Assembly (NCBI GenBank): GCA_902781045.1
Contig: CACZHT010000001.1
Location: forward strand, 45,975 to 109,974
Source of the DNA: an uncultured Bacteroidales bacterium
GTDB taxonomy: Bacteria; Bacteroidota; Bacteroidia; Bacteroidales; Muribaculaceae
Reading direction: 5' to 3'
Length of the DNA stretch: 64,000 nt
The notes beneath the pieces are model-generated. The model saw only the letters and a list, made by a program, of their open reading frames with translations, had not been told where the DNA came from and ran no database searches. Below are positions 42,204 to 53,102 of this stretch, in pieces. The translations under genes were made by a program, and so were the position numbers. The first letter of the stretch is position 1. The number at the start of each line of letters is the position of its first letter.

Positions 42204-42937
42204 TGCGTCCGCCGCTTTGGATTGCTACAGTGCTGCTGACCCTACAGGCAGTGCTTGGTGCATGTTCTGACGACAACAATCAGTCCCGCTCATCGTCGAC
42301 ACCACCCGACACCCTGGTGACTCTGCATCCGCGTGCAGTGTGCCGATTGCTCAATGACATGGGCGATGACGGCAATGTGCAGCGGCTGCACGTCAATGCG
42401 CTGGGCCGGCTGCGTGAGGTGTTCAACGACACCAACGACATGCAGTTGCCGGCAGCCGTAGCTGGCGGCATCGACCCGGTCAACGACCTGCGCAGCGCCT
42501 ATCACCTGAAACGCCCCATCCAGCGCATCTACTCGTGCGACGAGTTTGTTCTTGACTCGCTGTGGATGTCGATGCCCTATCTGGTGCCCCGGGCAGCCCA
42601 ACTGCTCAAGGACATCGGCCGCACGTTTCAGGACACGGTGCGCGCACGTGGGGGCGGTGGCTACCGCATCAAGGTGACCAGTGTGCTGCGCACCGAGTAC
42701 AGCGCCAGCCGTCTGCGCCGCCGCAACCGCAATGCCAGCGACCAGTCGTGCCACCGCTATGGCACCACATTTGACATCAGCTGGACCAAGTTTGACTGCC
42801 AGGACACCACACGGCTTGTATCGCTCGAGGACTTGAAGAACATCCTGGCCGAAGTCATCCAAGACAAGCGGCAACAAGGACGATGCTATGCCATCTATGA
42901 GCGGCGGCAAGGCTGCTTTCACGTGACTGTCAGGTGA
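42200..42937 (+). CDS. DUF5715 family lipoprotein, peptidase M15-like
   Basis: 245 residues. MMRPPLWIATVLLTLQAVLGACSDD has a lipobox LGAC. The domain reads KVTSVLRTEYSASRLRRRNRNASDQSCHRYGTTFDISW and ends YERRQGCFHVTVR, which has the His-x6-Asp and C-terminal H-x-[TV] arrangement of zinc D-Ala-D-Ala peptidases (M15-like); in databases it appears as DUF5715. It may trim peptidoglycan peptides in the periplasm. Two adjacent ATGs (42200 and 42203) are equally possible starts. Co-translated with the nitroreductase. Confidence 0.78.
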   Translation: MMRPPLWIATVLLTLQAVLGACSDDNNQSRSSSTPPDTLVTLHPRAVCRLLNDMGDDGNVQRLHVNALGRLREVFNDTNDMQLPAAVAGGIDPVNDLRSAYHLKRPIQRIYSCDEFVLDSLWMSMPYLVPRAAQLLKDIGRTFQDTVRARGGGGYRIKVTSVLRTEYSASRLRRRNRNASDQSCHRYGTTFDISWTKFDCQDTTRLVSLEDLKNILAEVIQDKRQQGRCYAIYERRQGCFHVTVR

Positions 42938-43038
42938 GAACCAATGCACAAAATTCCAACCGGGTCATTCACGCAGCACGCTGCCTCCCTACATATTACT
43001 TTTTACTTTCTCTATTGTCAATTTTCAAATAACAAGAT

Positions 43039-43779
43039 ATGACTGAACAAAATGCAATTGCAGGTTACCTGAAATACTCGGGTAACAAGAGCCTGGACAT
43101 CAAGTATGCACTCATTGACTGCGACGGAGTGCTTTTTGACTCGATGAAGAACCACACCCGCGCCTGGGTGAAACTGATGAAGAAGAACGGCATCAAGTGT
43201 ACGCGCGACGAGTTCTACATGTACGAGGGCATGACCGGTGTCGAGATCATCAAGAAGAAATTCAAGGAGGGTGCCGGCAAGCAAATCACCGACGATGAGG
43301 CCATCGCCCTGTATGGTGTCAAGGGCCGCTACTTCAAGGAGGCCGGCGAGACACCTGTCATGCCTGGTGCCAGCGCCGTGCTCGAAGCCCTGCGCGACGC
43401 AGGTGTAGAGCGCATCCTGGTCAGTGGGTCGATGCAGCCCAGCATCCTGGAGCGCATCGACCAAGACTTCCCCGGCCTGATGAGCGAGACCCGCGTCACC
43501 GGGCATGACGTGCGCCGCGGCAAACCCAGCCCCGAGCCCTACCTCAAAGGCATGCTCAAGGCCGAAGCCAAGCCCAACCAGTGCATCGTCATTGAAAACG
43601 CGCCACTGGGCGTTCAGTCGGGTCATGCGGCAGGTTGCTTCACCATCGGCGTGACCACCGGTCCCATTCCCGAGAAAGATCTCTACAAAGCGGGTGCCGA
43701 CATGGTCTATCCCAGCATGGAAGCTCTGGCTCAAGCTCTGCCCTCACTCATCGAGGCCTTCAAACAAACTCAGGCGTGA
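43039..43779 (+). CDS. HAD-family phosphatase, beta-phosphoglucomutase-like
   Basis: 246 residues, cytoplasmic. HAD motif I is IDCDGVLFDS (nucleophile Asp), motif II RILVSGS, motif III near RRGKPSPEPYLKG, motif IV VIENAPLGVQSGHAAG. The four-helix cap lies after motif I (TRAWVKLMKKNGIKCTRDEF). The substrate, a phosphorylated sugar or small metabolite, cannot be told. Its TGA overlaps the aroB ATG by one base (TGATG), so the genes are coupled. Confidence 0.9.
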   Translation: MTEQNAIAGYLKYSGNKSLDIKYALIDCDGVLFDSMKNHTRAWVKLMKKNGIKCTRDEFYMYEGMTGVEIIKKKFKEGAGKQITDDEAIALYGVKGRYFKEAGETPVMPGASAVLEALRDAGVERILVSGSMQPSILERIDQDFPGLMSETRVTGHDVRRGKPSPEPYLKGMLKAEAKPNQCIVIENAPLGVQSGHAAGCFTIGVTTGPIPEKDLYKAGADMVYPSMEALAQALPSLIEAFKQTQA

Positions 43780-44831
43780 TGCCACAGCGCATCACATACA
43801 CCAATCAAGTGGGTGCCGCACTCGACCGAATGCTGGCATCCACTGATTGCACTAGCTTGTTTGTCATCGCCGACACCAACACCTCACGACAGGTGCTGCC
43901 ACGGCTCCACAGCGTGCGGTTGCGACAAGCCACCCCCATCGTCATTCCAGCCGGCGAAGAGAGCAAGGGCATCAACACCCTGGCTGACGTGTGGCAGACC
44001 CTGAGCGATAGCGGTGCCACCCGCCGCAGCGTGGTGATCAATGTGGGCGGCGGCATGGTCACCGACCTGGGTGGAATGGCGGCCGCCACATTCAAACGTG
44101 GCATCCGCTTCGTCAACGTGCCCACCACCCTACTCAGTGCCGTCGATGCGGCTGTGGGCGGCAAGACGGGTATCAACTTCAACGGGCTGAAAAATGAGAT
44201 CGGTGCCTTTGCACCTGCCTGCGAGGTCATCATCTCGACTTGCTTCTTCGACACCCTGGCCCGACAGGAACTGCGTTCGGGCTATGCCGAGATGGTCAAG
44301 CACGCCATGCTCAACGGAGCGCAAGCCTTCGCCGATGTGATGAACTACGAGCCGGATGGCGACGAGCCCAACCATCTGCTGCAACTGCTGGAGGCATCAG
44401 TGGCGGTCAAGCAGCGCATCGTCGAGCAGGATCCCACTGAGCAAGGCTTGCGTCGTGCCCTCAACCTGGGTCACACCGTGGGGCACGCCCTCGAGAGCCT
44501 GTCACTGCAACACGGCCGGCCAGTGCCACATGGCTATGCTGTAGCATGGGGTTTGGTCACCGAGGCTGTGCTGTCGCACATGCTGCTGCAATTTCCCAGC
44601 ACCGACCTGCATCGCTTGGCCACATTTGTGCGCCAGCACTATGGCACACCCGGCATCACCTGCGACGACTACCCCACCCTGCTCCACCTCATGCACCATG
44701 ACAAGAAGAGCCGCCAGGGCGAGGTCAACTGCACCCTGTTGTGCCAGTTGGGCAACCCTGTCCTCGACAATGTCATCGCCCCCGATGACATGCACACCGC
44801 CCTCGACATCACCCGCGACTACCTCGATTGA
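43779..44831 (+). CDS. aroB: 3-dehydroquinate synthase
   Basis: 350 residues starting MPQRITYTNQVG. NAD-binding motif VVINVGGGMVTDLGGMAAATFKRG; metal/substrate region AVDAAVGGKTGINFNGLKNEIGAF; SGYAEMVKHAML; and the His ligands in LNLGHTVGHALE and VPHGYAVAWG. AroB makes 3-dehydroquinate in the shikimate pathway. I chose the ATG at 43779, which overlaps the HAD stop; the longer frame upstream is only the HAD gene read out of frame. Confidence 0.96.
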   Translation: MPQRITYTNQVGAALDRMLASTDCTSLFVIADTNTSRQVLPRLHSVRLRQATPIVIPAGEESKGINTLADVWQTLSDSGATRRSVVINVGGGMVTDLGGMAAATFKRGIRFVNVPTTLLSAVDAAVGGKTGINFNGLKNEIGAFAPACEVIISTCFFDTLARQELRSGYAEMVKHAMLNGAQAFADVMNYEPDGDEPNHLLQLLEASVAVKQRIVEQDPTEQGLRRALNLGHTVGHALESLSLQHGRPVPHGYAVAWGLVTEAVLSHMLLQFPSTDLHRLATFVRQHYGTPGITCDDYPTLLHLMHHDKKSRQGEVNCTLLCQLGNPVLDNVIAPDDMHTALDITRDYLD

Positions 44832-44897
44832 GTGCATTGACGAATAAAATTTTTGTTAGAATTGTGCGAAAAATTTGGTGAACACCCAAAAAAACAC

Positions 44898-44905
44898 TAA
44901 CTTTG
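44898..44905 (+). promoter_or_regulatory. -7 box for the Rpn-family gene
   Basis: TAACTTTG followed by CAC. It lies 24 bases before the ATG at 44929 and downstream of an earlier in-frame Met at 44875, so it decides the start. Confidence 0.65.
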
Positions 44906-44928
44906 CACAAAATGAAGTAGATAGCACC

Positions 44929-45885
44929 ATGGGCAAATATATCAATCCATTCACCGACATTGGTTTCAAGCGAATCTTTGGTCAGGACGTCAGCAAGCCA
45001 TTGCTGATTGACTTCCTCAACAATCTGCTTGAGGGTGAGCGGCATATCGTTGACCTCACTCTGCTGGACAAGGAGCAGCTGGCTGAGTATGCCAACGACC
45101 GTTCGCTCATCTATGACATCTACTGCGAGACAGACACCGGCGAAAAGATTGTGGTTGAGATGCAAAATCGCACACAACCTTATTTCAAGCGCCGGAGCAT
45201 TTTCTATGCAGCACAGGCCCTGTCGCGGCAGGGTGAGCGCGGGCTGGCCTGGCACTATGACGTGAAGTCGGTCTATCTGATTGCATTCCTGAACTTCAAG
45301 CAGACCGACATTGGCACTGACTTCCGAACAGATGTCGCCATGATGAATATGAAGAATGGCGAGTTTTTTTCAGACCTGGTCCGCTTGATTTATCTGCAGC
45401 TGCCCTATTTCAACGAGCAGGAGACTGAATGTGACAATGACTTTAAATGTTGGATTTATTTGTTGAAGAATATGGAAACACTAGCACGAATGCCGTTTGC
45501 TGCCCGCAATGCCGTGTTTGAGCGCCTGGCTCAGATTGCCGAAGTGGCATCCATGACACAGGCCGAACGGCTGCAGTATGACGAGAGCCTGCGCAAATAT
45601 CGCGACACTATCGGTGTCCTGGAGGGAGCACGCATCGAAGGCTTGGAGCAAGGAATACAGCAGGGCTTGGAGCAAGGAATACAGCAGGGCTTGGAGCAAG
45701 GCAGAGAGCAAGGCAGAGCGCAAGGCAGAGAGGAAGGCAAAGAGGAAGGCAGAGCGCAAGGCAAAGCGGAAGGCAAAGCGGAAGCTAATCTTGCTCATGC
45801 TCGAACACTCAAAGAGTTGGGAGTCGACATCAATATCATCGTCAAAACCACAGGACTGACGATTGAGCAGATCAACGCACTTTAA
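44929..45885 (+). CDS. Rpn/PD-(D/E)XK nuclease-family protein with tetrapeptide repeat tail
   Basis: 318 residues starting MGKYINPFTDIGFKRIFGQD, the standard opening of the Rpn family (PD-(D/E)XK transposase-like, PF12784). The nuclease core has DIYCETDTGEKIVVEMQNR (acid, then E-x-Q) and YFKRRSIFYAAQAL. Residues about 238-285 are twelve 4-residue units of the form G[LIRK]xx (GLEQGIQQGLEQGIQQ, then GREQGRAQGREEGKEE), encoded by 12- and 24-base DNA repeats. The end returns to a conserved helix (ARTLKELGVDINIIVKTTGL). Rpn proteins cut DNA and are linked to recombination and phage defence. The repeat length can change by slippage without a frameshift. Confidence 0.9.
   Translation: MGKYINPFTDIGFKRIFGQDVSKPLLIDFLNNLLEGERHIVDLTLLDKEQLAEYANDRSLIYDIYCETDTGEKIVVEMQNRTQPYFKRRSIFYAAQALSRQGERGLAWHYDVKSVYLIAFLNFKQTDIGTDFRTDVAMMNMKNGEFFSDLVRLIYLQLPYFNEQETECDNDFKCWIYLLKNMETLARMPFAARNAVFERLAQIAEVASMTQAERLQYDESLRKYRDTIGVLEGARIEGLEQGIQQGLEQGIQQGLEQGREQGRAQGREEGKEEGRAQGKAEGKAEANLAHARTLKELGVDINIIVKTTGLTIEQINAL
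45640..45783 (+). repeat. In-frame 12/24-bp tandem repeat in the Rpn-family gene
   Basis: Two exact 24-base units (GGCTTGGAGCAAGGAATACA + GCAG) at 45640-45687, a half unit, then seven 12-base units of the form GGCARAGVGVAA to 45783. All lengths are multiples of 12, so copy-number change keeps the frame. Confidence 0.92.
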
Positions 45886-45901
45886 AGTAAACTTTTGAGA
45901 A

Positions 45902-45957
45902 CAAGCATACAACTGTCTTGGGAATATGATTCCAGGCCTGCTGTATGCTTGGTTTTT
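45902..45957 (+). terminator. Hairpin with T-run after the Rpn-family gene
   Basis: CAAGCATACA (45902-45911) and TGTATGCTTG (45942-45951) are exact arms. The loop holds a second partial stem (GGAAT/ATTCC), and GTTTTT follows. Confidence 0.75.
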
Positions 45958-46082
45958 GGATTGTGTCAGTTCCCGATATTACCAGCAGGGCATACAGAGT
46001 GCATCAGTCTTCAACCTAGGCATTGTTTCAAGCATTTTGGGCCGAAAAACAGTTTTAATTTTCTGATTCCAATTAATTGTAG

Positions 46083-46090
46083 TACCTTTG
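46083..46090 (+). promoter_or_regulatory. -7 box for pyrG
   Basis: TACCTTTG followed by TAGC, 29 bases before the GTG start. Confidence 0.6.
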
Positions 46091-46103
46091 TAGCTTGAAA
46101 TAA

Positions 46104-47732
<1,629 letters not shown>

Positions 47733-47791
47733 TAGTTGCGTATCTAAAGATTCTCAATTTTCAATTCTCAAATCTCAATTAAAGAAAACAA

Positions 47792-49870
47792 GTGGATAAA
47801 AACACCGTAATAGGGATGTTGCTCATGTGTGCCGTGATTTTTGGCTTCACAATGCTCAACCGTCCCAGCGAGGCCGAACTGGCCGAGCGGCAACGCATTC
47901 AAGACTCAATCGCCGCTGTGCAGAAGCAAACACAGGCGGCCAACAAGCCCCTGACCATGCTCACCCCCGACGAGGTGCAGCAGTTGCAGGCCGTGATGAC
48001 CGAGCATGGCGACAGTGCCAACCGTGGCATCGATGACGGTGCCGTCAAGCTGGCTCTGGTCAATGGCCATGTCACCGGCACAGTGGCCGTAGCCGACACC
48101 ACACTGGCTTTCGACGAACTGCTTTCGGCCTCAGCCGACCCGCGTCACAGTCAAGCCGTCGAGGCAGTCAAGGCTGCCCTAGACAAGTATGCCAAGAATG
48201 GTGCTTTTGCTTCGAGCATGACCGGCACCGAGCAAATAGTCAAACTGCGCAACGACTCGCTCGAAGTTGAGGTCTCGACCAAGGGCGGTGTCATCACCCG
48301 AGCCAAGTTACTGGGATACAAGGCCTACAACGCACCGCAGGTCGAGGTGTTCACTCCGCAGGACAACCAGTATGGCTTCGTGCTGAGTAACAACACCCAG
48401 CGCTTCGAGACGCAGAACTTCTACTTCACCCCGAGCGAGGTCACCGACACGAGCGTGGTGATGAAGCTGGACTTGGGCGACGGGGCAACCTGGGGGCTCA
48501 AGTACAGCCTAGAGCAGGGCTCCTACATGGTGCGTATGCAGATGGTACAGTCGGGCATGACACAGGTCATCCCTCTCAACATCAACTCGGTGGACCTCAC
48601 CTGGCACCAAAAGATGGCCCGCCACGAGGAAGGAAAGATGTTTGAGGAGCGCAACTCTGCCATCTACTACAAGTATGCCGGCGAGAGTGGTGATGTCGAG
48701 TACACCAAGGAGAGTGGTGACGACGACGAGGATATCAAGGACCGCCTGAAGTGGATCTCGACCAAGAACCAATTCTTCAGCGCGGTGCTCATCGCCGACA
48801 GTGTGTTCTCCGGGGCACACCTCGAGAGCCGCGAGATAAAAAAAGAGGCTCCCGACTATCAAACTCACCTCAAGGTCATGGACATCCGCACCAGTGTGCC
48901 ATACGCCAGCGACAAGGCCAATCCGGCCAACTTCTACTTCTATTTCGGCCCCAACCGCTACAAGCTGCTGTCGAGTTATGACAAGTACTCGCCCAATGAG
49001 GATCTCAAGCTCACCAAGCTCATTCCACTGGGTTGGAAACTCTTCCGCTGGATTAACACAGGCATCATCATCCCGGTGTTCAACTGGTTGGGCTCATTCA
49101 TCAGCAACTATGGCATCATTATCCTCATCTTGACCATCCTCATCAAGATTGTGCTATCGCCACTGACGTTCAAGAGCTATATGTCTCAGGCCAAGATGCG
49201 CGTGCTCAGTCCCGACATCGCCGCCATCAACGAGAAGTATCCCGGCCAGGACAACGCCATGAAGCGCCAGCAGAAGACCATGGAACTCTACAGTCTGGCC
49301 GGTGCCAACCCCATGGGCGGGTGCTTGCCGATGCTGCTGCAGATGCCCATCCTGATCGCGATGTTCACCTTCTTCCCGTCCTGCATCGAGCTGCGTGGGC
49401 AGGCCTTCCTCTGGGCCAAGGATCTGTCGGCGCCTGACAAGATTGTGGAATGGGGAGGACAGATTCCTTTCATCACCAACTACTTTGGCAACCACTTGAG
49501 CCTCTTCTGCCTGTTGATGACTGCTACCAACATCGGCTACACCTACCTGACGATGCAGTCACAACAGTCGCAACAGTCGATGCCCGGCATGAAGGCCATG
49601 ATGTATCTGATGCCGCTCATGTTCTTGGTGTTCTTTAACAACTATGCGTCGGGCTTGAGCTACTACTATTTCATCTCGCTGCTCATCACCATCGCACAAA
49701 CCTACATGTGCCGCGCGTTTGTGAGCGAGGATAAGGTGCGCGCCACCATTGCCGCCAACCGCGCCAAGCCGCGCAAGAAGAGTGGCTTCATGGCACGCCT
49801 CGAGGAAATGCAGCGCCAGCAACAGGAGATGCAGCGCCAGCAAGCCAAGCGCAACAAGAAAAATCGCTGA
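47792..49870 (+). CDS. yidC: Membrane protein insertase YidC
   Basis: 692 residues, start GTG. One N-terminal helix (TVIGMLLMCAVIFGFTMLN), a large periplasmic P1 domain (about 30-400), then the five-helix insertase core: GWKLFRWINTGIIIPVFNWLG, YGIIILILTILIKIVLSPLTF (with the hydrophilic-groove Arg/Lys region KSYMSQAKMRVL), GGCLPMLLQMPILIAMFTFF and the C-terminal pair. The tail is Gln/Arg-rich (EEMQRQQQEMQRQQAKRNKK), suited to ribosome contact. Inserts membrane proteins with or without Sec. Confidence 0.97.
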   Translation: MDKNTVIGMLLMCAVIFGFTMLNRPSEAELAERQRIQDSIAAVQKQTQAANKPLTMLTPDEVQQLQAVMTEHGDSANRGIDDGAVKLALVNGHVTGTVAVADTTLAFDELLSASADPRHSQAVEAVKAALDKYAKNGAFASSMTGTEQIVKLRNDSLEVEVSTKGGVITRAKLLGYKAYNAPQVEVFTPQDNQYGFVLSNNTQRFETQNFYFTPSEVTDTSVVMKLDLGDGATWGLKYSLEQGSYMVRMQMVQSGMTQVIPLNINSVDLTWHQKMARHEEGKMFEERNSAIYYKYAGESGDVEYTKESGDDDEDIKDRLKWISTKNQFFSAVLIADSVFSGAHLESREIKKEAPDYQTHLKVMDIRTSVPYASDKANPANFYFYFGPNRYKLLSSYDKYSPNEDLKLTKLIPLGWKLFRWINTGIIIPVFNWLGSFISNYGIIILILTILIKIVLSPLTFKSYMSQAKMRVLSPDIAAINEKYPGQDNAMKRQQKTMELYSLAGANPMGGCLPMLLQMPILIAMFTFFPSCIELRGQAFLWAKDLSAPDKIVEWGGQIPFITNYFGNHLSLFCLLMTATNIGYTYLTMQSQQSQQSMPGMKAMMYLMPLMFLVFFNNYASGLSYYYFISLLITIAQTYMCRAFVSEDKVRATIAANRAKPRKKSGFMARLEEMQRQQQEMQRQQAKRNKKNR

Positions 49871-49900
49871 TTACCGACAATCCAACAAAATCCAAAAATT

Positions 49901-50344
49901 ATGACACAGTACAATTGTCCTCAATGTCACCGTGACTTCACTGCCCCCGACAACGCTCAGAGCGTGCGCTGCCCCTACTGTGGCAACGTGCAAGCAGCTC
50001 AGCAACCTTATCAGCAGCCCTATGGCCAACAACCCTACGGCCAACAGTATGCTTATGGCAACGGCCAGATGCCTGGTGCCGACATCGGCGTGTTCGACTC
50101 TGGACCATCGGGCAAGAGTCGCGGTGTGGCAGGTCTTCTTGCCATCCTCCTGGGTTATCTTGGCATCCACTACTTCTATTGCGGCAAGGCTACCGGCGGC
50201 ATCATCTGCATCCTACTCTGCTTGGTGTCATGTGGTGTCTGGGGGGTGGTTACCTTCATCCAGGGCATCATGATGATGTGCATGCGCAGCGACGAGTTTG
50301 AACGCAAGTATGTCTACTCGCAATCAACTTTCCCGCTGTTCTGA
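49901..50344 (+). CDS. TM2-domain protein with N-terminal zinc ribbon
   Basis: 147 residues. A zinc ribbon (CPQCHRDF, then CPYCGNVQ) comes first, then a Gln/Tyr/Gly/Pro-rich linker (QQPYQQPYGQQPYGQQYAYG) and the TM2 domain: KSRGVAGLLAILLGYLGIHYFYCGKATGGIICILLCL, two helices joined by a DRF-like loop. The role is unknown; the ribbon suggests it senses or binds another factor near the membrane. The next gene starts 3 bases after the stop. Confidence 0.88.
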   Translation: MTQYNCPQCHRDFTAPDNAQSVRCPYCGNVQAAQQPYQQPYGQQPYGQQYAYGNGQMPGADIGVFDSGPSGKSRGVAGLLAILLGYLGIHYFYCGKATGGIICILLCLVSCGVWGVVTFIQGIMMMCMRSDEFERKYVYSQSTFPLF

Positions 50345-50347
50345 CGC

Positions 50348-51112
50348 GTGAACCGCAAACATCTCGATAGCAGACCCGACTATATCCGATGGATGTTGGC
50401 GGCAGGAGCGGTGGTGGCAATCGCCGCCCTTGTTGTGCTGTTTGTCAAGCGCGAACACTTCTTCAACAACGAGCCCAAGTTCAACCTGGCCGACTACCCC
50501 GTGCGTGGCATCGATGTGAGCAACCACAACGGCACCATCGACTGGAAGCAAGTTGCCGATGCCGACTACCAGTTTGCCTACGTCAAGGCCAGTGAGGGCA
50601 AGTCACACCGCGACCCGGCATTCAAGCGCAACGTCAGGTCGGCCCAACAGGCGGGTCTGCTTGTTGGAGCCTACCACTTCTTCCGTAAGAACCGCGAGGG
50701 ACGAGACCAAGCCCAGAATCTGCTCAATGCCGTCGAGGGACTTAAACTCGACCTGCCACTTGTTGTCGACATCGAAGATTGGGACAATGACAACTGGCAG
50801 AATGACAAGCAGGTGCAGCAGCGGTTCCGCGACATGGTGAGGACACTGCGTCAGGCTGGTCGCCGGGTGATGATTTACACCAATGGCGACGGCTATGACA
50901 AGTACTATAAGCCCAATTTCCCGGACGCAGACTTGTGGCTGTGCTCGTTCCGCTCACCCGACAAGCTGCGCCACTCTCATGGACACCGCATGCAGCAGTA
51001 CAGTCACTGGGGTGAGGTCCCTGGAGTCAAGGACGATGTCGACCTCAATGTGTTCATGGGAACGCAACGCGAGTGGGAGACTTGGGTCGAAGCAATAAAA
51101 GAAAAATCATAA
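50348..51112 (+). CDS. GH25 lysozyme-like muramidase, GC-rich copy
   Basis: 254 residues, start GTG 3 bases after the TM2 gene. A signal anchor at 15-34 (WMLAAGAVVAIAALVVLFV), then the GH25 barrel: GIDVSNHNGTIDW (D56), AYHFFRKN, VVDIEDWDND (D141, E143) and MIYTNGDGYDKYY. Its composition matches the host, unlike the copy at 4752, so this is probably the resident wall-turnover enzyme. It acts on peptidoglycan in the periplasm. Part of a run of envelope genes to 54984. Confidence 0.93.
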   Translation: MNRKHLDSRPDYIRWMLAAGAVVAIAALVVLFVKREHFFNNEPKFNLADYPVRGIDVSNHNGTIDWKQVADADYQFAYVKASEGKSHRDPAFKRNVRSAQQAGLLVGAYHFFRKNREGRDQAQNLLNAVEGLKLDLPLVVDIEDWDNDNWQNDKQVQQRFRDMVRTLRQAGRRVMIYTNGDGYDKYYKPNFPDADLWLCSFRSPDKLRHSHGHRMQQYSHWGEVPGVKDDVDLNVFMGTQREWETWVEAIKEKS

Positions 51113-51126
51113 ATAATTAAGAGGCG

Positions 51127-51726
51127 ATGAGACGATTAGTTCTTGCATGGATGCTGGCATTGGTGTCATTCTTGGCACAAGCCGCAGTCTATACCTGGAG
51201 CCAATATCACCTGAACTTTGAAGTGCCTGATGGTGGATTTGTCACCTACAACAGCAACACCCGCTTCGAGATACAGTGGGACGAGATGGTCATGACTGTT
51301 CAGCTCTACAACAAGCAGGAGAGCAATGATAAGCTCATCCGCGAGAATCTGCAGCGTAAGGCTTTGGGCTACAGCATGTACGACCTCAAGCAGGGGAAAA
51401 TCAAGGTTAAGGGCTTCAAGGGGTTGACCATCGATGGCACCATGCCCGATGGCTCGCGAGCCATCATTGCCGACCTCGTCAGCAAGAAGCAGGACTTGAT
51501 TGTCGAGGTGACGGTCAACTATCTGTATGGCAACCGCGAGATGGTCGATGACATGATCAAGTCGTTTGCCGAGAACAACAAAAACCAGCCCAACCGCGAA
51601 AAACACCGCCAGAAGGTGCAAACACGCGAGAAGGCAAAGCTAGAAGAGCAAAAGCGCCAGCAAGAGAAGCAGCGCCAGCAACAAGAGCAACAACGCCGCC
51701 GCAACGAGAAACTCTACGATGCCTAG
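51127..51726 (+). CDS. Exported protein with Gln/Arg-rich coiled tail
   Basis: 199 residues. Signal peptide MRRLVLAWMLALVSFLAQA. A beta-rich domain (YHLNFEVPDGGFVTYNSNTRFEIQWDEM; DLVSKKQDLIVEVTVNYLYG) is followed by a long charged helix (REKAKLEEQKRQQEKQRQQQ). I do not recognise the family. It sits in the envelope gene run after GH25. Stop is TAG. Confidence 0.6.
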   Translation: MRRLVLAWMLALVSFLAQAAVYTWSQYHLNFEVPDGGFVTYNSNTRFEIQWDEMVMTVQLYNKQESNDKLIRENLQRKALGYSMYDLKQGKIKVKGFKGLTIDGTMPDGSRAIIADLVSKKQDLIVEVTVNYLYGNREMVDDMIKSFAENNKNQPNREKHRQKVQTREKAKLEEQKRQQEKQRQQQEQQRRRNEKLYDA

Positions 51727-51882
51727 ACCATCTGTCTCGCTTGCATAAGACATTAGAAAATAAACATCGATTCCGTGTAATTTCGCGGTCTATAGAATTC
51801 CTTCGCGTAATTCGCGGTTAAAAAGTCAAAAAGAATTTAAGAACCTTCGCGAGAACTTCGCAGCTCAAAACTTAATATTGCT

Positions 51883-53088
51883 ATGAAGAAATTATTACTT
51901 ACCCATTTCTGTCTGGCCGCCGTGGCAATGACAGCCATAGCTGGCGAGAACGACTACCTGCTGATGCCGCTCATCTTCGAACATCAGCAGTCCAGCTCTG
52001 AACAGAGCACAAACAGCAGTAACACCAATCAGCTGGATGCCGGCGACCAGTGGCTTCAAGATGCCATGGCACAGACACGACACCGCAACGATGCGCGCTA
52101 CCGTGCCATGATTGAGCATCCACAACTGGTGTCCTATAATGCCAGTTCGCTGCCCGAGCCCCCAAAAGAGTATGCTCTGACCAGCGACCCATCGCAAGGC
52201 ATGCTCACGATAGCTGCACCTCAGGTGGTGGCTCCTATCGACACAGTCATTGCCGAGGAACCAGTGCCAGTTCGCAACTGGCTGCACACGTTCAACGGTT
52301 CTGTGCATTTCACTCAAGCCTACATCAGCGGCAACTGGTATCAAGGCGGTGAGAACAACCTCAATATCCTGGCCGACATCAAGTGGGAGTGCAATCTCAA
52401 TCAGGCAGTGCATCCTAACTGGTTGTTTAACAACATGATGCAGTACAAGCTGGGTATTGCCACAGCATCTGGCGACAGCTTGCGCAAGTATCGCATCAAC
52501 GAGGACAACTTCTTGTTCACTTCCCAGTTGGGCTACAAGGCGGTCAAACATTGGTACTATAGTGCCATGCTGCAGTTCAAGACCCAGTTCTTTAACAATT
52601 ACAAGCCCAACAGCGAGACCATGACGGCATCGTTCCTCTCTCCGGGCGAGTTGAACCTAGGTCTCGGTATGACCTACGACTACAAGAACGCCGACCAGAC
52701 CAAGACGCTCACTGTGGCCATCGCACCGCTATCCTACAACTTGAAGATTTGCCGCGACATTGACCACCTTGACCCGGTCAACTTTGGCATCGACCCCGGC
52801 CACCACACCAAGAGCACCTTCGGTAGCAATGTCGAGGCCAAGTGGAACTGGAAGATTACTCCCAGCATCACCTGGTCGTCGCGATTCTATGTCTTCACAA
52901 ACTACAAGTATGTGCAAGGCGACTGGGAGAACACCTTCGACTTCGCCATCACACGCTACCTCAACACCAAGATTTTCACCCACTTGCGCTACGACAAGTC
53001 GCACCCAAAAGACGTTGACTGGCGCTACTGGCAGTTTAAGGAAATCCTTAGCTTCGGCATTGTCTACCGCTTCGCCACCAGCGAGTGA
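51883..53088 (+). CDS. DUF3078 family outer-membrane-type protein
   Basis: 401 residues. Signal peptide MKKLLLTHFCLAAVAMTAIA. A variable linker leads to the DUF3078 region starting at about 130: WLHTFNGSVHFTQAYISGNWYQGGENNLNI, then alternating aromatic strands (YYSAMLQFKTQFF, ITWSSRFYVFTNYKY, FTHLRYDK) and a final FGIVYRFATSE. This is a predicted beta-barrel family restricted to Bacteroidetes. The function is unknown. The preceding gap carries the dispersed CGCGTAATTCGCGGT motif. Confidence 0.88.
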   Translation: MKKLLLTHFCLAAVAMTAIAGENDYLLMPLIFEHQQSSSEQSTNSSNTNQLDAGDQWLQDAMAQTRHRNDARYRAMIEHPQLVSYNASSLPEPPKEYALTSDPSQGMLTIAAPQVVAPIDTVIAEEPVPVRNWLHTFNGSVHFTQAYISGNWYQGGENNLNILADIKWECNLNQAVHPNWLFNNMMQYKLGIATASGDSLRKYRINEDNFLFTSQLGYKAVKHWYYSAMLQFKTQFFNNYKPNSETMTASFLSPGELNLGLGMTYDYKNADQTKTLTVAIAPLSYNLKICRDIDHLDPVNFGIDPGHHTKSTFGSNVEAKWNWKITPSITWSSRFYVFTNYKYVQGDWENTFDFAITRYLNTKIFTHLRYDKSHPKDVDWRYWQFKEILSFGIVYRFATSE

Positions 53089-53102
53089 TTCAAATAAGCA
53101 CC

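Noticed and set aside
44875..44928. Upstream Met start for the Rpn-family gene
   Set aside because: It precedes the -7 box at 44898, and the family N-terminus begins at MGKYINPFTD.
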